A DNA stretch of 8,854 nt from Gammaproteobacteria bacterium TMED92 (GCA_002170355.2 NHET02000114.1:1-8854), one strand, 5' to 3'. Positions 1 through 6,132 are shown, numbered from the stretch's first letter. Notes: generated by a model not told the origin, from the sequence alone. Numbers and translations: made by a program.

Positions 1-333
1 CAAGGTGTCGGGATTTTCTCCCCAAAGCATTTCTACTAACGAGGTGGGCCATTGTGCTGCCATTAGCCGCGCGACATTGAACACCATGACATGCCAAGCC
101 GCAGCACTATCAGCACTAGCCAAACGCTCGGTAACGAGAGCGCAGGTGACCGGATCGACTTCCAGTCCCCCGAGCCCTACAGGCAAAAATAGCCTGGGTA
201 CTTTGGCGCGCACCAATGCTGCAAAGGACTCATCATGCAAGCGACAATGCTGTTCAGCCCAAGGACTATGCTGCTTAATGATCCCTTCGACCGCTTCGAC
301 CTGGGCCAGTACATCGGCTCGATCTTGATTCAT
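1..333 (-). CDS. Acyl-CoA dehydrogenase-like flavoprotein, N-terminal 111 residues (cut by window edge)
   Basis: The frame stays open from an ATG at 333 to the window edge, so only the first 111 residues are visible. They look like the helical N-terminal domain of the acyl-CoA dehydrogenase superfamily: a leading helix, then PVGLGGLEVDP at about residues 51-61 and the small-residue stretch SADSAAAWHVMV at about 73-84, which resemble the group including HsaA- and DszC-like flavin monooxygenases. The FAD-binding middle and catalytic C-terminal domains lie outside the window, so dehydrogenase and monooxygenase activity cannot be separated and no substrate can be given. The start is supported by a GGGGAG ribosome binding site at 339-344, five bases away. 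It follows the 115-residue ORF by 13 bases and probably belongs to the nudE-cysQ transcript. Family assignment is fairly safe; specific function is unknown. Confidence 0.75.
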   Translation of the reverse strand, partial: MNQDRADVLAQVEAVEGIIKQHSPWAEQHCRLHDESFAALVRAKVPRLFLPVGLGGLEVDPVTCALVTERLASADSAAAWHVMVFNVARLMAAQWPTSLVEMLWGENPDTL

Positions 334-338
334 AAAAA

Positions 339-344
339 CTCCCC
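339..344 (-). promoter_or_regulatory. Ribosome binding site of the acyl-CoA dehydrogenase-like gene
   Basis: On the minus strand GGGGAG sits five bases before the ATG at 333. It is among the best Shine-Dalgarno matches in the window and fixes the start of the truncated gene. Confidence 0.7.
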
Positions 345-346
345 GG

Positions 347-694
347 TTAGTCCTTCATAGCGGACCCAATTTCGCCATTTAACGCGCTCTTTAAGTCACC
401 ACAAAATGAAGGAATTATGGAACGCATATCGCTAACTTGCTGTCGCAAAACAAAATTTCTTGCAGCGGCCAAGAAAACGCCGATAGCCTCTTCTTTTTGT
501 AATACATCTTCCGTATTCTTGAAACCCTCACTAGCCGCAGCTGTATGCATATACAGTGCTAATTTCCTCGGCAGGGCAATTACACGGCATGCAGTTCGGC
601 TAGCTGAGGCCAATCTTTTCCCCACTCCCAACCTCTTTTTCGCCTGATTTGTTGTTTGTTGCGCAACGACTCGAGGGGCGTTGCTGAGCGCCAT
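347..694 (-). CDS. Hypothetical 115-residue protein, no recognised family
   Basis: This ORF fills the otherwise empty 393 bases between cysQ and the acyl-CoA dehydrogenase-like gene. The frame is open further upstream into cysQ, but the ATG at 694 is preferred: TAGGG at 701-705 lies six bases before it, and it begins 32 bases after the cysQ stop. It ends 13 bases before the next start. These gaps match the rest of the operon and are the main argument that it is real. The N-terminal half is basic (AKKRLGVGKRLASASR at about residues 19-34); the C-terminal half is predicted helical with a hydrophobic run near IGVFLAAARNFVLRQQ. I see no signal peptide, membrane segment or known motif. Many codons end in A or T (AAA, GAA, TTT, TTA), unlike the neighbours, so it may be acquired or degraded. 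A GTG at 625 behind AGAGG would give a 92-residue form. No function proposed. Confidence 0.45.
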   Translation of the reverse strand: MALSNAPRVVAQQTTNQAKKRLGVGKRLASASRTACRVIALPRKLALYMHTAAASEGFKNTEDVLQKEEAIGVFLAAARNFVLRQQVSDMRSIIPSFCGDLKSALNGEIGSAMKD

Positions 695-726
695 AGGCAG
701 CCCTAAGTCAATGGCGTTGGGACAGC

Positions 727-1584
727 CTAGGGTGATTCCATCGGGGGCAGCGGCGGTAACACTTGGTCCCATGGAAACCGACCATCAGAAACCGCAATAA
801 ATTCTGCATTCAGAATACTCGCCTTCTGGTTATAGCCTAGTGCTTGGCCATCTGCGCAAAACACGCGGCCGCCTGCAGCACATAAAACAGCTTGGGCGGC
901 GCCAATGTCCCATTCGCTGGTCGGCCCCAGGCGCGGGTAAATGTCTGCGTCACCTAGCGCTAATGTGCACAATTTTAACGAGCTGCCAACTGGTGTGCGA
1001 TGGGTCTTGGGGAACTGTTGGCTAATTGCTGCCAAATAATCTTCTAGTCGTTGCCCGCCGTGGTTGCGGCTCGCGACAACGGTCAACTGGTCATCGTTCA
1101 CCCGCCGCTCGGTACCGGTGAGCGGGCGCCGCCCAGACGTATCTTCTACCCAAGCCTCACCCGCTCCAACATTGCCGAAAAATATCCGCTCCTGAACCGG
1201 CACGCCAACCCAACCAAGGATTGGCGCGTTGTCTTCAATCAGCGCGATGTTTACGGTGAATTCGCCGTTGCGATTGACAAACTCTTTAGTGCCATCCAAG
1301 GGATCCACCAACCAATAACGCGGCCACTGACTGCGCTCATCAAAGTCCGGCAGATTCGACTCCTCCGAAATAATAGGAATATCCGGCGCCAGCTGTGCCA
1401 ATCCCGCCGCAATTACTGTGTGGGCGGCTAGATCTGCCTGAGTCAGCGGCGACTCGTCCTGCTTGGTCTGCACCGCAAAGTCGGTGTTGTAAACCTGCAT
1501 AATCGACTCACCCGCCCGGATCACAATGTCGCGGACAGTTTCATAATGCAGTTCTGCAAATGTCTGGGTGTCAGGTGAGTTCAT
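727..1584 (-). CDS. cysQ: 3'(2'),5'-bisphosphate nucleotidase CysQ
   Basis: A 285-residue cytoplasmic inositol-monophosphatase-fold enzyme that hydrolyses 3'-phosphoadenosine-5'-phosphate (PAP) to AMP and phosphate. PAP is a by-product of PAPS reduction in sulfate assimilation and of phosphopantetheine transfer from CoA to acyl carrier proteins. The metal-binding set is complete: TQAD with D51, SEES at 73-76 (E74), DPLDGT at 94-99 (D94, D97), and the C-terminal WDIGAAQAVL with D226. YWLVDPLDGTKEF followed by RNGEFTVNIALI is typical of CysQ rather than SuhB. The length is somewhat above the E. coli protein, with short extra tails at both ends. The ATG at 1584 has GGAAC about seven bases upstream. 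It lies 31 bases after nudE and probably shares its transcript. No key residue is missing. Confidence 0.95.
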   Translation of the reverse strand: MNSPDTQTFAELHYETVRDIVIRAGESIMQVYNTDFAVQTKQDESPLTQADLAAHTVIAAGLAQLAPDIPIISEESNLPDFDERSQWPRYWLVDPLDGTKEFVNRNGEFTVNIALIEDNAPILGWVGVPVQERIFFGNVGAGEAWVEDTSGRRPLTGTERRVNDDQLTVVASRNHGGQRLEDYLAAISQQFPKTHRTPVGSSLKLCTLALGDADIYPRLGPTSEWDIGAAQAVLCAAGGRVFCADGQALGYNQKASILNAEFIAVSDGRFPWDQVLPPLPPMESP

Positions 1585-1615
1585 AACAGATGTTCCGAAT
1601 TAGTTAAGTACTTGT

Positions 1616-2164
1616 TTAGGCCAATAGTTTGTCGAGCATAGGTCGGCATAGAGAGAGCGCAGCAATGGCTCTCGCCTCACAAAACTCTTCACTGTGCAGT
1701 AATTCATCCAAACGCTGCAGCGGCCAAGGCACCAATTCTAGCGGCTCAGGTTCATCCCCGGGCAACTGGTGTGGATACAAATTCGCTGCGAACACGACAT
1801 TAATGGTGTATCCCATGTGGCCCGGTGCGAGCGTTAACCGCTTCACTACCTCGGTATGCCGTGGCGCAAAACCGACTTCTTCAGCCAGTTCTCGGCTAGC
1901 CGCCGCTGCTAGAGTTTCGCCAGCATCCACCACCCCTTTTGGCAAGGTCAGTTGCATTTCATGGAACCCCGCCGCGTACTCGCGGATCAGCAGCAACTCA
2001 TTATTGGCATTTACCGCGACTACAATAACGCCTTCGACACCACTCGACGGCAGACGCTCGTAGCGACGCTCGACCCCATTACTGAAACGTAAATCAAGGG
2101 CCTCTACCTTGAAGAAACGCGTCGTGGCCAATGTTGCAGTAGCAAGTATTTCTGGTAACGGCAT
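1616..2164 (-). CDS. nudE: ADP compounds hydrolase NudE (Nudix family)
   Basis: A 182-residue cytoplasmic Nudix hydrolase; E. coli NudE is about the same length (186). Family members cleave ADP-ribose, NADH, diadenosine polyphosphates and related compounds to AMP plus the other phosphorylated half. The complete Nudix box runs from G77 to F99: GVVDAG, then E83, seven residues, RE (91-92), LAEEVGF, giving all metal-binding glutamates. The N-terminal strands (RFFKVEALDLRFSNG, GVIVVAVNANNELLLIREY) and LTLAPGHMGYTINVVFAANLYP after the box fit the NudE/ADP-ribose pyrophosphatase group. Position next to a divergent yrfG and hslRO supports NudE over NudF. The start at 2164 has only a weak AGAG element about eight bases ahead. 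It is the first gene of the leftward operon. Confidence 0.92.
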   Translation of the reverse strand: MPLPEILATATLATTRFFKVEALDLRFSNGVERRYERLPSSGVEGVIVVAVNANNELLLIREYAAGFHEMQLTLPKGVVDAGETLAAAASRELAEEVGFAPRHTEVVKRLTLAPGHMGYTINVVFAANLYPHQLPGDEPEPLELVPWPLQRLDELLHSEEFCEARAIAALSLCRPMLDKLLA

Positions 2165-2176
2165 GATGTTGACTCT

Positions 2177-2220
2177 CTTTAACTGGCCTTTAACTGGCTC
2201 TTTACGATCTCTTTACAAAA
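2177..2220 (-). repeat. Four phased CTTTA repeats in the nudE leader
   Basis: CTTTAACTGGC occurs twice in perfect head-to-tail tandem at 2177-2187 and 2188-2198. Two related units follow, beginning TCTTTACGATC at 2199 and TCTTTACAAAA at 2210. The CTTTA cores start at 2177, 2188, 2200 and 2211, spaced 11, 12 and 11 bases, close to one DNA helical turn. On the minus strand they read TAAAG and fall between the candidate nudE promoter and its ATG, so they would lie in the mRNA leader. Role unknown. Confidence 0.7.
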
Positions 2221-2231
2221 CAAGGCGCAGG

Positions 2232-2240
2232 TTTATAGCA
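2232..2240 (-). promoter_or_regulatory. Candidate extended -10 promoter for nudE-cysQ
   Basis: On the minus strand the sequence reads TGCTATAAA: a TATAAA -10 box (plus coordinates 2232-2237) preceded by TG plus one base, the extended -10 form that tolerates a poor -35. No good -35 hexamer lies 16-18 bases upstream. Transcription would start near 2225, giving a leader of about 60 bases containing the 11-base repeats. Sequence match only. Confidence 0.35.
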
Positions 2241-2272
2241 CTGCCGAGCAACAAAAGTGGGCCGGCAGCACA

Positions 2273-2301
2273 CAGTTGTAACCGCGTCTCACTAGTATAG
2301 T
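2273..2301 (+). promoter_or_regulatory. Candidate promoter for yrfG-hslR-hslO
   Basis: TATAGT at 2296-2301 is a good -10 box. The matching -35 is weak: CAGTTG at 2273-2278 gives a 17-base spacer, whereas the better TTGTAA at 2276-2281 gives only 14. The likely transcription start falls around 2308, inside the GATC-containing dyad, about 45 bases before the yrfG start codon. Confidence 0.35.
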
Positions 2302-2305
2302 CGCC

Positions 2306-2318
2306 GCGATCAGATCGC
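2306..2318. repeat. Perfect 13-base dyad with two GATC sites ahead of yrfG
   Basis: GCGATC-A-GATCGC is a perfect inverted repeat with six-base arms around a single A. Each arm contains one GATC, the Dam methylation site in many gammaproteobacteria. It lies just downstream of the candidate yrfG -10 box, where a repressor could sit. It is too tightly closed to form a stable RNA hairpin, so a DNA-level role is more likely, though chance is possible. Confidence 0.5.
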
Positions 2319-2340
2319 CGTTACACTATCAACCGCACAT

Positions 2341-2345
2341 AGGAG
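2341..2345 (+). promoter_or_regulatory. Ribosome binding site fixing the TTG start of yrfG
   Basis: AGGAG at 2341-2345 stands seven bases before the TTG at 2353. No ATG in the yrfG frame precedes the HAD motif I, so this strong site decides in favour of a TTG start. The nearby TTG at 2348 is out of frame. Confidence 0.75.
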
Positions 2346-2352
2346 TATTGTC

Positions 2353-3027
2353 TTGCCTGCCAGCGCATCCACTCTAGATTGGGCCAACATCGACACCGTG
2401 TTACTGGACGTAGACGGCACACTGTTGGATCTTCACTACGACAACTTTGTTTGGGATCAGCGAGTGCCCGAGGCCTATGCCGACCTAAAACAATTACCGC
2501 TACCCAACGCAAAACAACAGTTAATGGAAAAAATGCGTCTGGTGTACGGCACCATCGACTTTTACAGTTTTGATTTTTGGCGTGAGCAGACCGGCCTGGA
2601 TATTACCGACTTACATCAGCAAGAGGCTCAGCGCATTCGGTTCCGCGCAGACGCCGAGGCCTTCCTGAACTGGCTGGCGCAAAGCGCTCACGACGCGATC
2701 ATTGCCACCAACGCTGACCACAACTCTCTACGCATAAAAGAAGAGGCCATTGCGCTGTCGCAACGGGTGGATCGAGTTTTTTCCAGTCAGGACTTCGGTA
2801 CGCCAAAAGAAGACCAAGAGTTCTGGACCCAATTACAACAACAATGTGCCTTTGACCCACAGCGAACGCTATTCTTCGATGACACCGAGCGGGTTTTGAA
2901 CGCTGCTGCAAAATTTGGCATCGGCCATGTATGGCATGTGCGTACCCCAGACTCGCAGCGTGGGCCACGTCCACAATCTGCACACCCAAGCCTGGATCAC
3001 TTTCATGAAATCTACCCAGCGGCATAG
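2353..3027 (+). CDS. yrfG: GMP/IMP nucleotidase, HAD family (YrfG)
   Basis: A 224-residue haloacid-dehalogenase-fold phosphatase matching E. coli YrfG (222 residues), which dephosphorylates purine monophosphates such as GMP and IMP. All four HAD motifs are present: motif I DVDGTLLDL with nucleophile D19 and acid/base D21; motif II threonine T119 in IIATNAD; motif III lysine K152 in FGTPKEDQEFW; motif IV LFFDDTE with D176 and D177. The cap domain lies between, at about residues 30-110. The C-terminal GHVWHVRTPDSQRG and HPSLDHF are characteristic of the subfamily. It starts with TTG, supported by AGGAG seven bases ahead. It is transcribed away from nudE and lies 14 bases ahead of hslR, so it likely heads the yrfG-hslR-hslO operon. 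No missing residues seen. Confidence 0.92.
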   Translation: MPASASTLDWANIDTVLLDVDGTLLDLHYDNFVWDQRVPEAYADLKQLPLPNAKQQLMEKMRLVYGTIDFYSFDFWREQTGLDITDLHQQEAQRIRFRADAEAFLNWLAQSAHDAIIATNADHNSLRIKEEAIALSQRVDRVFSSQDFGTPKEDQEFWTQLQQQCAFDPQRTLFFDDTERVLNAAAKFGIGHVWHVRTPDSQRGPRPQSAHPSLDHFHEIYPAA

Positions 3028-3041
3028 CGGCTGCCCATCTA

Positions 3042-3479
3042 ATGAATGATCCCACCGGTGTGCGCATCGATCGCTGGCTGTGGGCGGCGCGGTTTTTTCG
3101 CACCCGCTCGTTGGCGAAATCTGCGGTAGCCGGTGGCAAAGTCCACGTCGATTCGCAACGCGTAAAACCGGCTAAAGAAATTCATGTTGGGCAATATGTT
3201 CGCATCAATAAAGACGGTGTGCTCTTTGATCTCGAGGTATTACAACTGAGTGAGCAACGCCAATCAGCGCCAATTGCGCAATCCCTGTATAAAGAAACCG
3301 CTGAGAGCATAGAACGGCGCCAGATCGCTGTGAGTCAACGACGCATGGCCCGCGCTGGGTTAAATATTCCAGCACAGCGCCCAAACAAACGCGATCGACG
3401 CGCGCGCAGCGAGTTACGTGAGTTGGACCGCACATGGGCAGACGAAACCATTGCTGCTCCATCCGAACATCAGGATTAA
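3042..3479 (+). CDS. hslR: Ribosome-associated heat shock protein Hsp15
   Basis: A 145-residue basic RNA-binding protein of the Hsp15 family (E. coli 133 residues). Hsp15 binds free 50S subunits still carrying a nascent chain with peptidyl-tRNA and helps to recycle them after heat shock. The S4 domain covers about residues 7-54: RIDRWLWAARFFRTRSLAKSAV, then GGKVHVDSQRVKPAKEIHVG and the strand QYVRI. The C-terminal tail carries the basic RPNKRDRRARSELREL, typical of the family. It starts 14 bases after yrfG with no clear Shine-Dalgarno, so translation may depend on coupling to yrfG. hslO follows after 8 bases, the usual arrangement. The extra length is mostly an acidic C-terminal tail without recognisable features. 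E. coli hslR belongs to the heat-shock regulon; I see no convincing sigma-32 promoter here. Confidence 0.93.
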   Translation: MNDPTGVRIDRWLWAARFFRTRSLAKSAVAGGKVHVDSQRVKPAKEIHVGQYVRINKDGVLFDLEVLQLSEQRQSAPIAQSLYKETAESIERRQIAVSQRRMARAGLNIPAQRPNKRDRRARSELRELDRTWADETIAAPSEHQD

Positions 3480-3487
3480 ACGACACT

Positions 3488-4378
3488 ATGGATTTTCTGC
3501 AACGCTTCAGTTTTCCTGGGTTGCCTATTCGCGGCCAGTGGATCCGCTTGGACAAAACCCTCAGCGCCATGTCGAACTATGAAGCTTACCCGCAAGGCGT
3601 AAAAATTTTGTTAGGGGAAATGTTCGCGGCAGTAACCATGGTTGCAGATAATCTAAAGTTTTCTGGCGCGGTGTCCTTACAATCACAGGGCGACGGTGCT
3701 TTAGCCCGCAGTTTGGCAGAGTGCCGCGATCAACAATATCTACGCGGCATCGCTCACCTAACTGAAGATGAGGCTAGGCTGCAACCCGCCGGCACGCTAG
3801 CAGATTGGTTAGGTAACGGTCAGCTGGCACTGTCTCTATTGCCCGACAAATCAACCCGCATGAACCCCTACCAAGGACTAGTCGAAATAGATCCTGCCGG
3901 ACTAGCCACCAGCCTCGAGCGCTACTTCGAATATTCCGAGCAACTGCAAACCCGACTGCACTTTGCATCAATCGACGGAACCACCACGGGACTGCTGCTG
4001 CAACGCTTGCCAGACGCGCCGGACGCAACCGAGGCAACAGTGGCGGCTGCGCAAGACGACTGGCTGACTCTGACTACATTGGCAGCGTCTGTTACCCATC
4101 ATGAATTAGCCAGTCTGGCCCCACAACAAATGCTGCTGCGGTTATTTAACGAGTATCCTTGCGAGCTGTATAACCCGCGCAAGTTGAGCTTTCGCTGCAC
4201 ATGCTCCACCGAGAAGAGTGACCAGACATTGCTGGTACTTGGCCGCGACGACCTGTTAGCACTCGCTTCCGAGCAACCAGAAATTCACGTCGACTGTGAA
4301 TTTTGTGGCCATCGCTACGCCTATGATCAGCAAGCCATTGACAATTTGCTTAAGCGAAACAGTAGCGCTCTACACTAA
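3488..4378 (+). CDS. hslO: Redox-regulated chaperone Hsp33
   Basis: A 296-residue cytoplasmic holdase chaperone (E. coli 292). In reducing conditions four conserved cysteines hold zinc and keep it inactive; oxidation with unfolding releases zinc and turns on client binding. All four are present near the C-terminus: CTC (C237, C239) and CEFC (C270, C273). The N-terminal core has the family signature GQWIRLDKTLSAM and LLGEMFAAVTMVADNLKFSGAVSLQSQGDG, then RGIAHL in the middle. The ATG at 3488 was chosen over an in-frame upstream GTG at 3434 that lies inside hslR, because MDFLQRFSF matches the usual Hsp33 N-terminus. AGGA at 3472-3475 is the nearest ribosome-binding-like sequence, a long 12 bases away. 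It follows hslR by 8 bases, probably in the same operon. Confidence 0.95.
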   Translation: MDFLQRFSFPGLPIRGQWIRLDKTLSAMSNYEAYPQGVKILLGEMFAAVTMVADNLKFSGAVSLQSQGDGALARSLAECRDQQYLRGIAHLTEDEARLQPAGTLADWLGNGQLALSLLPDKSTRMNPYQGLVEIDPAGLATSLERYFEYSEQLQTRLHFASIDGTTTGLLLQRLPDAPDATEATVAAAQDDWLTLTTLAASVTHHELASLAPQQMLLRLFNEYPCELYNPRKLSFRCTCSTEKSDQTLLVLGRDDLLALASEQPEIHVDCEFCGHRYAYDQQAIDNLLKRNSSALH

Positions 4379-4437
4379 TGTCCCTCGCAAAGCCAAGAAA
4401 AACGCCCAAAAACATAGAATTCTTTCTTTCGCAACTG

Positions 4438-4465
4438 TTCTCACAGCAGGTGGCTCTGGCATAAT
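4438..4465 (+). promoter_or_regulatory. Candidate pckA promoter with extended -10
   Basis: CATAAT at 4460-4465 is one mismatch from the consensus -10 and is preceded by TGG, forming an extended -10 (TGGCATAAT). TTCTCA at 4438-4443, a four-of-six match to the -35 consensus, lies 16 bases upstream. Transcription would start near 4472, leaving a leader of about 26 bases. This allows pckA to be expressed independently of hslRO. Confidence 0.5.
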
Positions 4466-4473
4466 CTGCCACC
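4449..4473. repeat. Inverted repeat spanning the pckA -10 box
   Basis: GGTGGC at 4449-4454 and GCCACC at 4468-4473 are perfect six-base arms around a 13-base centre that contains the candidate -10 box. A second TGGC at 4457-4460 can also pair with the right arm. The arrangement resembles an operator covering the promoter. It could instead form a hairpin in read-through RNA from hslO, but no T-run follows, so a terminator is unlikely. Confidence 0.5.
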
Positions 4474-4497
4474 CTCAAAATCTTATAGCAGTTGACT

Positions 4498-6057
4498 ATG
4501 GCCGTTGACACCGAATTCACCTCAAAGGCAGACACCTACAGCAACCTCTCGTCTGCTCAGTTAGCTGAACAATCAATCTTGCGCAACGAAGGCCACTTTG
4601 CCAGCAACGGCGCCATCGTTGTGGAAACCGGCGCTCGCACCGGTCGCTCGCCTAAAGACCGGTTTATCGTCGACGAGCCGTCTACTTCTGAATTCATTGA
4701 TTGGGGTAACGTCAATCAACCCATAGACGCCAGTGTTTTTGACCGACTGTGGGATCGCGTGCAGGTACATTTGCAGGAACGCGAATCCTTTGTTTCAAAT
4801 CTGCATGTTGGCGCAGACCCAGAGCACTACCTGCCGATCGAGGTGACCACCGAATACGCATGGCACGGATTATTTGGCCGCTCTTTGTTCATCGTCCCCG
4901 AACATTACAACCCTCACAATAAAGAAGTGTGGCAGGTTGTTAATGCGCCTAATTTTGAGTGCCAGCCCGAGCGCGACGGCACCAATAGCGACGGCACGGT
5001 GATGATCAATTTCGCCCACCGAAAAGTCTTAATCGCCGGAATGCGCTATGCCGGCGAGATGAAGAAATCTATGTTTTCGGTGCTGAACTTTTTGTTGCCC
5101 GAGAAAGACGTATTACCCATGCACTGCTCAGCGAATATGGGTGACGACGGTGATGTAACCTTGTTCTTCGGTCTATCAGGTACCGGTAAGACCACGTTGT
5201 CAGCAGACCCAGATCGCTTGCTGATCGGCGACGACGAACATGGCTGGGGGCGCGGTACAGTTTTTAACTTCGAGGGTGGCTGTTACGCTAAGTGTATTGA
5301 TCTGTCGCGGGAGAATGAGCCGGTCATTTTTGACGCAATCCGGTTTGGCGCCATTGTCGAAAATGTCGTTATTGATCCAGACACGAACGAGCCAGACTAT
5401 ACCGACAGCACTCTGACCGAAAATACACGAGCGTGCTATCCGCGCAGCAACATTGCAGAGAAGGTGCCGGATAACCGAGGCGGCGAGCCCAACAACATAA
5501 TTTTTCTGACCTGCGATGTCAGCGGTGTATTACCACCTGTGGCCGTATTGTCGAAAGAGGCGGCGGCGTATCATTTCTTATCTGGCTACACGGCTCAGGT
5601 TGGCTCCACCGAAATAGGTTCTACAGAGGCATACAAAGCGACTTTTTCAACATGCTTTGGCGCACCGTTTTTCCCACGCCCCGCTGGCGTTTACGCAAAG
5701 TTACTGATTAAGCGAATCGAAGAATTCGGCTCTCGAGTATTTTTGGTCAACACTGGCTGGACTGGTGGCGGATATGGCGTTGGCAACCGCTTCAAGATTC
5801 CGGTTACTCGCTCGATAATCGCGGCGATCCAAAGTGGCGCACTCAACGATACCGCTACTATCCATTTGGATGGTTTTAATCTCGACATTCCTCAAGCCGT
5901 GCCTGGCGTCGACGGTCAGTTGCTGAATCCGCGTGAGACTTGGAGCGACAAAGACGACTACGATAAGGCTGCCGCTGCGCTGGTCGAAAAGTTCGTCGAT
6001 AACTTCACCAAATTCGACGTTGAAGACGCCATCGTAAACGCAGGCCCACAGTCCTGA
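4498..6057 (+). CDS. pckA: Phosphoenolpyruvate carboxykinase (ATP)
   Basis: A 519-residue cytoplasmic enzyme converting oxaloacetate and ATP to phosphoenolpyruvate, CO2 and ADP, the entry step of gluconeogenesis from TCA intermediates. Visible motifs: TGRSPKD at about 48-54 with substrate-binding R50, YAGEMKK at 184-190, MHCSAN with metal ligand H209, the P-loop GLSGTGKT at 225-232, and IGDDEHGW at 243-250 with the second metal-site aspartates. [12 protein letters not shown] and [14 protein letters not shown] lie in the C-terminal part. The short N-terminus and [17 protein letters not shown] resemble the Pseudomonas-type enzyme more than the 540-residue enteric one. The ATG at 4498 is preferred; an in-frame TTG at 4492 would add two residues. 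Neither has a recognisable Shine-Dalgarno. It lies 119 bases after hslO with its own candidate promoter. Confidence 0.96.
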   Translation: MAVDTEFTSKADTYSNLSSAQLAEQSILRNEGHFASNGAIVVETGARTGRSPKDRFIVDEPSTSEFIDWGNVNQPIDASVFDRLWDRVQVHLQERESFVSNLHVGADPEHYLPIEVTTEYAWHGLFGRSLFIVPEHYNPHNKEVWQVVNAPNFECQPERDGTNSDGTVMINFAHRKVLIAGMRYAGEMKKSMFSVLNFLLPEKDVLPMHCSANMGDDGDVTLFFGLSGTGKTTLSADPDRLLIGDDEHGWGRGTVFNFEGGCYAKCIDLSRENEPVIFDAIRFGAIVENVVIDPDTNEPDYTDSTLTENTRACYPRSNIAEKVPDNRGGEPNNIIFLTCDVSGVLPPVAVLSKEAAAYHFLSGYTAQVGSTEIGSTEAYKATFSTCFGAPFFPRPAGVYAKLLIKRIEEFGSRVFLVNTGWTGGGYGVGNRFKIPVTRSIIAAIQSGALNDTATIHLDGFNLDIPQAVPGVDGQLLNPRETWSDKDDYDKAAAALVEKFVDNFTKFDVEDAIVNAGPQS

Positions 6058-6076
6058 TTGAGCTAGAATGAGCGGC

Positions 6077-6101
6077 GTAGACCAAGCACAGCTCGGTCTA
6101 C
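6077..6101 (+). other. Near-perfect stem-loop after pckA
   Basis: GTAGACC at 6077-6083 pairs perfectly with GGTCTAC at 6095-6101. After one A-C mismatch, AGC (6085-6087) pairs with GCT (6091-6093) around an ACA loop, making a 25-base hairpin 19 bases after the pckA stop. No U-run follows, so it is not a standard intrinsic terminator. It may protect the pckA 3' end or act as a processing site. Confidence 0.5.
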
Positions 6102-6107
6102 TCTAAC

Positions 6108-6132
6108 CTCGGCTCAACCGCTGTGCGCCGAG
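6108..6132 (+). other. Second stem-loop in the gshA leader
   Basis: CTCGGC at 6108-6113 pairs with GCCGAG at 6127-6132 around a 13-base loop, seven bases after the first hairpin. Its right arm could instead pair with CTCGG at 6092-6096 in the first hairpin, so the two are partly exclusive. It ends 14 bases before the gshA ribosome binding site. Confidence 0.35.

Noticed and set aside
5..328. 107-codon plus-strand ORF at the left edge.
   Set aside because: Antisense to the acyl-CoA dehydrogenase-like gene, which has the family signature and a good ribosome binding site.
676..691. Possible terminator after cysQ (minus strand GGCG-N8-CGCC).
   Set aside because: Only four stem pairs, no T-run, and it lies within the small ORF.
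695..772. Longer version of the 115-residue ORF starting at 772 inside cysQ.
   Set aside because: It would overlap the cysQ 3' end by 46 bases in another frame. The ATG at 694 behind TAGGG is better placed.
1051..1431. 126-codon plus-strand ORF opposite cysQ.
   Set aside because: Fully antisense to a well-supported gene, no recognisable motif; a shadow of cysQ codons.
1629..2063. 144-codon plus-strand ORF opposite nudE.
   Set aside because: Serine- and proline-rich translation opposite an intact Nudix gene, typical of a shadow frame.
2241..2268. CTGCCG...CGGCAG inverted repeat in the nudE-yrfG spacer.
   Set aside because: Six-base arms 16 bases apart with mismatches beyond; no link to a promoter element, probably chance.
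2699..3139. 146-codon minus-strand ORF opposite yrfG and hslR.
   Set aside because: Spans two real genes and their junction on the other strand; no family resemblance.
3434..3487. Upstream GTG start for hslO at 3434.
   Set aside because: The added residues lie within hslR and do not resemble Hsp33; MDFLQRFSF at 3488 matches the family.
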